From NCBI GenBank assembly GCA_021789605.1, contig JAJYJI010000013.1, positions 1-41,070 of the forward strand: a DNA stretch of 41,070 bases, read 5' to 3'. This stretch comes from a bacterium (GTDB taxonomy: Bacteria > SZUA-79 > Acidulodesulfobacterales > Acidulodesulfobacteraceae). How positions within the stretch are numbered: position 1 is the first letter of the stretch; every line of letters starts with the position of its first letter. This document shows positions 35,760 through 41,070 of this stretch, piece by piece. The position numbers and the translations under genes were made by a program. The notes under the pieces are model-generated. The model was given only the letters and a program-made list of their open reading frames with translations. It was not told where the DNA came from and made no database searches.

Positions 35760-36467
35760 TTATTGCAAGAAAATTATTTTATAGAGAAAATTAAAAATAT
35801 TATTATACCCGTTAACGGAAATTCTTTTTAATTCATAAGAATTGTCTCCAACGCCTATTTTGCCTCTTACCGTGGTAAACGCTCCCAGATAACCGGCTTT
35901 TTTAACGGCCCTCATAACGTCGGCGTTATATGCTCCGAACGGATAAGAAAAAAAATCTATACTCGTTTCAAGTATGCTTTCAAGATAAGCCTTGGAAGCT
36001 ATCAGTTCGCCTATTAAAACGCCTTCTTCCAATCCGTCCAAATAATAGTGGTTGATTCCGTGGGAGCCGATAAAAAATCCTTCGTTAAACATTGATTTAA
36101 TTTCGCTTTTATTCAAAAAATCTTCGGGAACGCTTTCTCTTTCATCCGATACGGCATTTTTTTTTCCGATGAAACCGGTGCTGATAAATATCAGCGAAGA
36201 AAAACCGGCTTCTTTTAATACCGGATACGCGTTTAAATAATTATTCTCGTAGCCGTCGTCGAAAGTAATCAATAAAGGCTTGCGCGCCGGCGGTTTATGG
36301 CCTTTGACGAACGCTAAAACATCTTTAGGCGTTACGGTTTTATAACCTAAGAACCTTAACAGGAGCATCTGTCTTTTAAACTGCTTTGGCGTAACATAAA
36401 GGCCTTTATACACCGCATTTTTTTTTGGATAATCTATTTTGTGGTAATACAGGACGGGAATTTTCAT
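35760..36467 (-). CDS. Polysaccharide deacetylase (NodB domain)
   Basis: A 235-residue carbohydrate esterase family 4 protein (PF01522). The metal and catalytic residues are visible: TFDDGYEN (68-75; D70 base and D71 metal ligand), SHGINH with H136 and H140, and SYPFGAYN. The start VLYYHKI is also common in this group. Such enzymes remove N-acetyl groups from chitin-like or peptidoglycan sugars or from surface glycans. No signal peptide is evident, so it may act in the cytoplasm or on a lipid-linked precursor; the substrate is unknown. Lies 19 bases after argJ and is the last gene before the rpsB leader. Confidence 0.85.
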   Translation of the reverse strand: MKIPVLYYHKIDYPKKNAVYKGLYVTPKQFKRQMLLLRFLGYKTVTPKDVLAFVKGHKPPARKPLLITFDDGYENNYLNAYPVLKEAGFSSLIFISTGFIGKKNAVSDERESVPEDFLNKSEIKSMFNEGFFIGSHGINHYYLDGLEEGVLIGELIASKAYLESILETSIDFFSYPFGAYNADVMRAVKKAGYLGAFTTVRGKIGVGDNSYELKRISVNGYNNIFNFLYKIIFLQ

Positions 36468-36486
36468 AAATTCTTTAGGAAAAATG

Positions 36487-37686
36487 CTAACTCCTGTATG
36501 AAGCGTTTATATCTATGTATTTTTTGGTCAGATTGCAGGTCAAAACCGTCCATTCGCTTTTTCCGCATTTTAAATCTATTTTCAAATCTATTTCTTTGGG
36601 AAACAAAAGGGTTTTCTCCGCCGTCTTGCTTAACTCCTTAGAAGCGGTTGAATTTTCCGCAATTATTTTACCGTTTATATAGATATCTATTTTTTCGGGT
36701 TTCATCCTGACGGACGACCTTCCGACAGCCGCCATTATTCTCCCCCAGTTTAAATCCTGCCCCGTAATCATGGTTTTAAAAAGCGGGGAATTTGCCACCG
36801 TCATGGCGGCTTTCTTTGCGGCGGATTCGGTATAGGCGTTCTTAACCGTAATTTTTATAAGTTTTGTAGCTCCTTCTCCGTCTTTTACTATCATCTTTGC
36901 AAGTTCGAAACATATTTCGAAAAGAGCTTTTTTGACGATATTATAATTTGCGGCGGATTCTTTAATTAAGGGACTCTTTAGCCCCCGTAAACCGTAAACG
37001 GAATCCGGATAAAAAAATGCGGCGGTATCGTTGGTAGAGGTGTCTCCGTCAACCGTTATGGAATTAAACGACTTTTCGACGCATTCCCCGAACATTTTAT
37101 CGGCGGTTTCCTTCTTTAAGGGTATGTCCGAAAATATAAAAGCAAGCATGGTGGCCATATCAGGCATTATCATGCCGGAACCTTTTGCGGTTCCTATTAT
37201 TTTATATTTTACGCCGTCCAGCAAAACATCTTTGGAAGCCGTCTTGGAAAAAGTGTCCGTGGTCATTATGGATTTCGAAAAATCTTCAAATCCGCCGTTT
37301 TTTGCCGATTTAACCAATTCGGGAACGGCACCTGCTATTAACGGAACATTCAGTCTTTCGCCTATGACGCCCGTGGAACATATAAAGATATTCTCGGAAT
37401 TAATACCGGTTTCTTTTGAAACCGATTCTACGACCTTTCGGGCATCGGTTATCCCGTATTTTCCGTTGCAGGCGTTTGCGTTTCCGGAATTTACGATTAA
37501 AGCTTTGATAATATTTTTGGACCGGCTTTTAGAAATTATGACCGGGGCGGCCTTCACCTTATTTTTGGTAAAAACCGCGCTGACGCGCAAAGGCATATCG
37601 GATATCATTAGCCCGATATCTAAATCTTTATTCTTTTTTAATCCGCAGGATTTACCAGAAAATAAAAAATTATTGATTTTTTCCAT
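36487..37686 (-). CDS. argJ: Bifunctional ornithine acetyltransferase / N-acetylglutamate synthase
   Basis: A 399-residue ArgJ that transfers the acetyl group from N-acetylornithine to glutamate in the arginine pathway. The self-cleavage site is intact: KGSGMIMPDMATML with T179, which becomes the N-terminal nucleophile of the beta chain. NSGNANACNG and the GEGATKL region are also typical. Whether it also uses acetyl-CoA cannot be read from sequence. The ATG overlaps the end of secA by 17 bases, an unusual pairing that implies joint transcription. No other arginine gene is in the window. Confidence 0.95.
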   Translation of the reverse strand: MEKINNFLFSGKSCGLKKNKDLDIGLMISDMPLRVSAVFTKNKVKAAPVIISKSRSKNIIKALIVNSGNANACNGKYGITDARKVVESVSKETGINSENIFICSTGVIGERLNVPLIAGAVPELVKSAKNGGFEDFSKSIMTTDTFSKTASKDVLLDGVKYKIIGTAKGSGMIMPDMATMLAFIFSDIPLKKETADKMFGECVEKSFNSITVDGDTSTNDTAAFFYPDSVYGLRGLKSPLIKESAANYNIVKKALFEICFELAKMIVKDGEGATKLIKITVKNAYTESAAKKAAMTVANSPLFKTMITGQDLNWGRIMAAVGRSSVRMKPEKIDIYINGKIIAENSTASKELSKTAEKTLLFPKEIDLKIDLKCGKSEWTVLTCNLTKKYIDINASYRS

Positions 37687-40342
37687 GGCAGTTTTTATAT
37701 TTCTTGCCGCTGCCGCAAGGGCAAGGCTCGTTCCTTCCTATTTTTTTAGGTTTTACGATAGGTTTTTGTTTTTCGCCCGTTTCGGCATTTATTTCGTTAT
37801 GAGTTAATACGATATCCTCGGAATAAAGCCCTGCGCCCGCGAATATATCGTTTGCGCCCATGCTTTCCTCGAACTGAACGGTCATAATGGAATTTAACGC
37901 TTCTTCTTTCATTCTGAATTGCATATTTATAAATAAACCGTATGCTTCTTTTTGATATTCTATTAAAGGATTTACCTGCGCATAGCCTCTTAATCCTATG
38001 CCTTCCTTTAGCGCTTCCAAGGATGTCAGCGCGTCCTTCCACAGGCTGTCTACGGCCTGCAGATACAAAGCCTTTAATATGTTGGCCCGCTCTTCCTTAG
38101 GAAAAGATTCTGTTTTAGCATATACGGCTTTTTTAATTAAATCGGAAACCATATTTAAAAAACCGCTCCTCGGCATTTTCTTAAGCGCGGCGAGCAGTTC
38201 GTCTTTTTTTACGGCGGAACCGGCGGTTTTGCCTTCCTTGCCTTCTTCCATTTTAGAATCTGTAACCGTAGCTAAATTAAACGACTCCGGCGGCATCGAT
38301 AAGAAATCTATGGATAAATTTACTTTTGCCACCTCCAAAAAACCTTCCATGTCCCAATTTTCGCTATGGGATTTTTCCGGAATATAGTCTTCGAAATAAG
38401 ATTCTGTGAGGGATTTTACGTCAAAATCTATCTCTTCGTAAATTTCGGAAAGCTCATCTATTTGCAGGATTCTTCTCCTGTAAGAATATATAAGCTCTCT
38501 TTGTTTGTTCATAACATTGTCGTAATCTATGAGATTTTTTCTTATATCGAAATTATGCCCTTCCACCTTTTTCTGCGCATTTTCTATGGCCTTGGAAATC
38601 ATGCCGTGTTCTATCGCCTGTCCGTCTTTTAATCCTAATCTTTCGAGAAACGGCGCAAGCCTTTCCGAGCCGAATATTCTCATGAGGTCGTCTTCTAAAG
38701 ACACGTAGAACCTTGAAGAACCGACGTCGCCCTGCCTTCCGGACCTTCCCCTCAACTGATTGTCTATGCGCCTCGATTCGTGCCTTTCCGTTCCTATAAC
38801 GTGAAGCCCCCCAAGTTCGACCACCCCCTCTCCAAGCACGATATCGGTGCCTCTTCCGGCCATGTTCGTCGATATGGTTACGGATTTTTTCTGTCCGGCT
38901 CCGCTTATAATCTGCGCTTCTTTTGCATGATTTTTTGCGTTAAGGACGGAGTGCGGAATTCCTTTTTTCTTTAAAATGCCGCTTAGCCTTTCGGATTTTT
39001 CTACCGAAACGGTTCCAACCAGAACGGGCTGCCCCGCATTATATTTTTCGATTATTTCCTGCGCTACGGCGTTAAATTTTTCGGGTTCGGTCGCAAAGAC
39101 CAAATCCGTGAAATCTTTTCTTATCATAGGCTTATTGGTCGGTATGACGTTTACGTCGAGATTGTATATTTTTTTAAATTCCTCGGCTTCGGTATCGGCG
39201 GTGCCGGTCATGCCCGCAAGCTTGTTATACATCCTGAAAAAATTTTGAAAAGTTACCGTGGCTAAGGTTTGGTTTTCCCCCTCTACGTTAAGGCGCTCTT
39301 TTGCTTCAAGCGCCTGATGAAGCCCTTCCCCGTAACGCCTGCCGTTCATAAGCCGTCCGGTAAATTCATCGACGATAACGACCTGATTGTCCTGCACCAA
39401 GTAATCCACGTCCCTGAAATAACAGGCGTGCGCCCTTAAAGACTGGTTGACGGCATGAAGCGCGTCCAGATGCCTCGGGTCGTAAATATTTTTTATATTC
39501 AGGGTTTTTTCGACCTTTTCGATGCCTTCTTCCGTCAATATCGCAGTCTTAAGTTTTTCGTCGACAGTGTAATCCGCGTCTTTTTTCAAAAAACCCACGG
39601 CATTGTCGGCTTTATAGTATAACTCGGTGGTTTCGTCCGACTCGCCGGAAATAATAAGAGGGGTCCTCGCTTCGTCTATCAGCACGGAATCCACTTCGTC
39701 AATTATGGCATAATTTAATTCTTTCTGGACATAGTCGTCTAAAGAAAATTTCATATTGTCCCTAAGGTAATCGAAGCCGAATTCGTTATTGGTGCCGTAC
39801 GTAACGTCGCAATTATAGGCTTTTTTTCTTTCGGCATCGTCTAGCTCGTTGGTTATGACGCCTACGGAAAGACCTAAGAGTTCATAAGCCTTGCCCATCC
39901 AAGCGGAATCCCTTTTTGCGAGATAATCGTTTACGGTAATAACGTGCACGCCTCTTCCCGTTAAACTGTTAAGGTAAACCGGCATAACCGCTACGAGGGT
40001 TTTTCCTTCTCCGGTCGCCATTTCGGCAATCTTTCCGGAATGCAGAACCATGCCTCCTATAAGCTGGACATCGAACGGACGCATATTTAAGGCTCTTTTA
40101 ATTCCTTCTCTTGCGGCGGCGAAGGCGTCGGGAAGCAAATCGTTCAATCTTTTGTCCTGCTCGTTTGTTGGAAGCCCTTTTACGTCTTCCCTGAACTTGG
40201 CCGTCATTTCTTTAAGTCCGCCGTCCGTAAAATTTGCGTATTTTTCTTCCATGGAATTAATTTTGGCGACTAAAGGCTTTAGTCTGGAAAGTTCTCTTTG
40301 ATTGCTTGTTCCCAATATGCTTTTTAATAATTTAACGACCAA
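37670..40342 (-). CDS. secA: Protein translocase ATPase SecA
   Basis: The 890-residue motor of the Sec export pathway. Nucleotide-binding domain 1 has MATGEGKTLVAV (Walker A) and IIDEVDSVLIDEARTPLIIS (Walker B/DEAD region); domain 2 has ATNMAGRGTDI-like STNMAGRGTDIVLG and RQGDVGSSRFYVS. The preprotein cross-linking, scaffold and wing domains follow. A C-terminal zinc-binding SEC-C motif, PCPCGSGKKYKNCHG, would bind SecB or the ribosome. A poorly conserved segment with KEGKTAGSAVK lies in the wing/scaffold region. The start is TTG at 40342 with GGAG about 10 bases upstream. It follows pmbA by 52 bases. Confidence 0.96.
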   Translation of the reverse strand: MVVKLLKSILGTSNQRELSRLKPLVAKINSMEEKYANFTDGGLKEMTAKFREDVKGLPTNEQDKRLNDLLPDAFAAAREGIKRALNMRPFDVQLIGGMVLHSGKIAEMATGEGKTLVAVMPVYLNSLTGRGVHVITVNDYLAKRDSAWMGKAYELLGLSVGVITNELDDAERKKAYNCDVTYGTNNEFGFDYLRDNMKFSLDDYVQKELNYAIIDEVDSVLIDEARTPLIISGESDETTELYYKADNAVGFLKKDADYTVDEKLKTAILTEEGIEKVEKTLNIKNIYDPRHLDALHAVNQSLRAHACYFRDVDYLVQDNQVVIVDEFTGRLMNGRRYGEGLHQALEAKERLNVEGENQTLATVTFQNFFRMYNKLAGMTGTADTEAEEFKKIYNLDVNVIPTNKPMIRKDFTDLVFATEPEKFNAVAQEIIEKYNAGQPVLVGTVSVEKSERLSGILKKKGIPHSVLNAKNHAKEAQIISGAGQKKSVTISTNMAGRGTDIVLGEGVVELGGLHVIGTERHESRRIDNQLRGRSGRQGDVGSSRFYVSLEDDLMRIFGSERLAPFLERLGLKDGQAIEHGMISKAIENAQKKVEGHNFDIRKNLIDYDNVMNKQRELIYSYRRRILQIDELSEIYEEIDFDVKSLTESYFEDYIPEKSHSENWDMEGFLEVAKVNLSIDFLSMPPESFNLATVTDSKMEEGKEGKTAGSAVKKDELLAALKKMPRSGFLNMVSDLIKKAVYAKTESFPKEERANILKALYLQAVDSLWKDALTSLEALKEGIGLRGYAQVNPLIEYQKEAYGLFINMQFRMKEEALNSIMTVQFEESMGANDIFAGAGLYSEDIVLTHNEINAETGEKQKPIVKPKKIGRNEPCPCGSGKKYKNCHGKNQ

Positions 40343-40394
40343 TGGAATACGCTCCGCTAATTTTATATTTAATATTATTATTTATAATATATTT

Positions 40395-41070
40395 TTATTT
40401 GCCTGAAACCCTAACGTTTTCAAATAAAATGGACGGCGAACCGGTAGAGCCGAAATAGCGTATATCGTCGGCAATTTTTGCCGCGCCGTTAAACAGTTCC
40501 ATCAGGTTTCCGCTCAATACTATGCCTTTTACGGGAAAACCTATCCTGCCTTTATCTATATAAAAACCCGAAGCTCCGAGCGAAAACTCTCCGGTATAAG
40601 GCTTTGCCATATGAAGCCCCATAAGTTCGTTTATATAGAGCCCTTCTTTCATGGAACTTATTATGTCTATGAGCATCGTATCGCCGTTTTTTATAAAAAA
40701 ATTGGTCGAACCGACGTCGGGCGGAAGCGTAAAAGACCGGCCGGAAGAGTTTCCCGTAGATTTTACTCCGAATCTGTTTGCGTATTCTATATCGTAGAGA
40801 AAGGATTTTACGACTCCGGAAGCGCATAGAACCTTTTTTTGCATATCGACCCCTTCTCCGTCGAATACGTCGGAGTATGTTCCTCCGTATAAAAGTCCGT
40901 CGTCGATAATATCTATTTTGTCGGAAAAAACCTTTTTTTCCAATTTTCCTTCCAGCAGGGATTTTTTCTTAAATACGTTATTTGAGTAAAAGGATTGTTT
41001 TAATATGCTAAGAAGTTCGGACGAAGTAAAATTATCGAATATTACGTCGTAATTCCCGCTTGCAGCCGCG
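40395..41070 (-). CDS. pmbA: TldD/PmbA family metalloprotease-like protein (PmbA/TldE), 5' part outside window
   Basis: The C-terminal 225 residues of a PmbA-like protein; the frame is open through the window edge, so the true start lies beyond 41070. The visible part has the family layout: SGNYDVIFDNFTSSELLS, FDGEGVD, VKSFLYDIEYANRFG, STGNSSGRS, and the terminal GEFSLGASGFYIDKG, FPVKGIVLSGN and SILFENVRVSG. TldE/PmbA pairs with TldD, which carries the metal-binding protease site, to process peptides such as microcin precursors and to degrade CcdA. TldD is not visible here. First gene of the visible pmbA-secA-argJ run. Confidence 0.87.
   Translation of the reverse strand, partial: AAASGNYDVIFDNFTSSELLSILKQSFYSNNVFKKKSLLEGKLEKKVFSDKIDIIDDGLLYGGTYSDVFDGEGVDMQKKVLCASGVVKSFLYDIEYANRFGVKSTGNSSGRSFTLPPDVGSTNFFIKNGDTMLIDIISSMKEGLYINELMGLHMAKPYTGEFSLGASGFYIDKGRIGFPVKGIVLSGNLMELFNGAAKIADDIRYFGSTGSPSILFENVRVSGK

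Overview
The window is a stretch of AT-rich bacterial chromosome. Its genes are tightly packed, mostly on the minus strand, and mostly housekeeping. A two-membrane envelope is suggested by a lipoprotein with a lipobox, a CtpA protease followed by a YibQ-like deacetylase, and PmbA. The order rpsB-tsf-pyrH-frr-uppS-cdsA-dxr is the classic proteobacterial-type cluster. Fe-S dihydroorotate dehydrogenase (PyrK/PyrDB) and a Cys-rich GAF/HD-GYP sensor would suit an anaerobic or microaerobic, deltaproteobacteria-like lineage. That placement is inference; no rRNA is present. TTG start codons are unusually common (at least eight genes).

Layout. Positions 1-2180 are accessory: a fragment of a DDE transposase, a facing pair of palindromic repeats, a small Asn/Ser/Asp-rich protein behind a strong promoter, a small exported protein, a block of strong hairpins, and a small membrane coiled-coil protein. 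The region ends in the 3' half of a tRNA-Val(CAC) gene, which resembles the attachment scar of an integrated island. The promoter of the exported protein has ten G residues between its -35 and -10 boxes, the arrangement of known phase-variable promoters. This is the most interesting observation in the window.

Positions 2287-14795 (minus) carry rmuC, a fused pyrK-pyrD gene, rimI, a nitrilase-family hydrolase, typA, cspA (own promoter, long leader and terminator), then rlmB, pyrF, a YibQ-like deacetylase and ctpA as one probable operon, and an Ala/Pro repeat lipoprotein with its own promoter and terminator. Positions 14913-17083 (plus) hold thiE-ftsE-ftsX. Positions 17105-41070 (minus) hold, in transcription order, pmbA (cut by the window edge), secA, argJ and a NodB deacetylase; then rpsB to dxr behind a leader that can form a pseudoknot; then a gamma-carbonic-anhydrase-like gene, ppx, guaB, guaA, dnaE, accA, a GAF-HD-GYP gene and cobQ.

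The genes cover translation (S2, EF-Ts, RRF, RimI, RlmB, TypA), nucleotide synthesis (PyrKD, PyrF, PyrH, GuaA, GuaB), envelope building and export (Dxr, UppS, CdsA, AccA, SecA, FtsEX, CtpA) and replication (DnaE). No CRISPR array, intact insertion sequence, rRNA or complete tRNA was seen.
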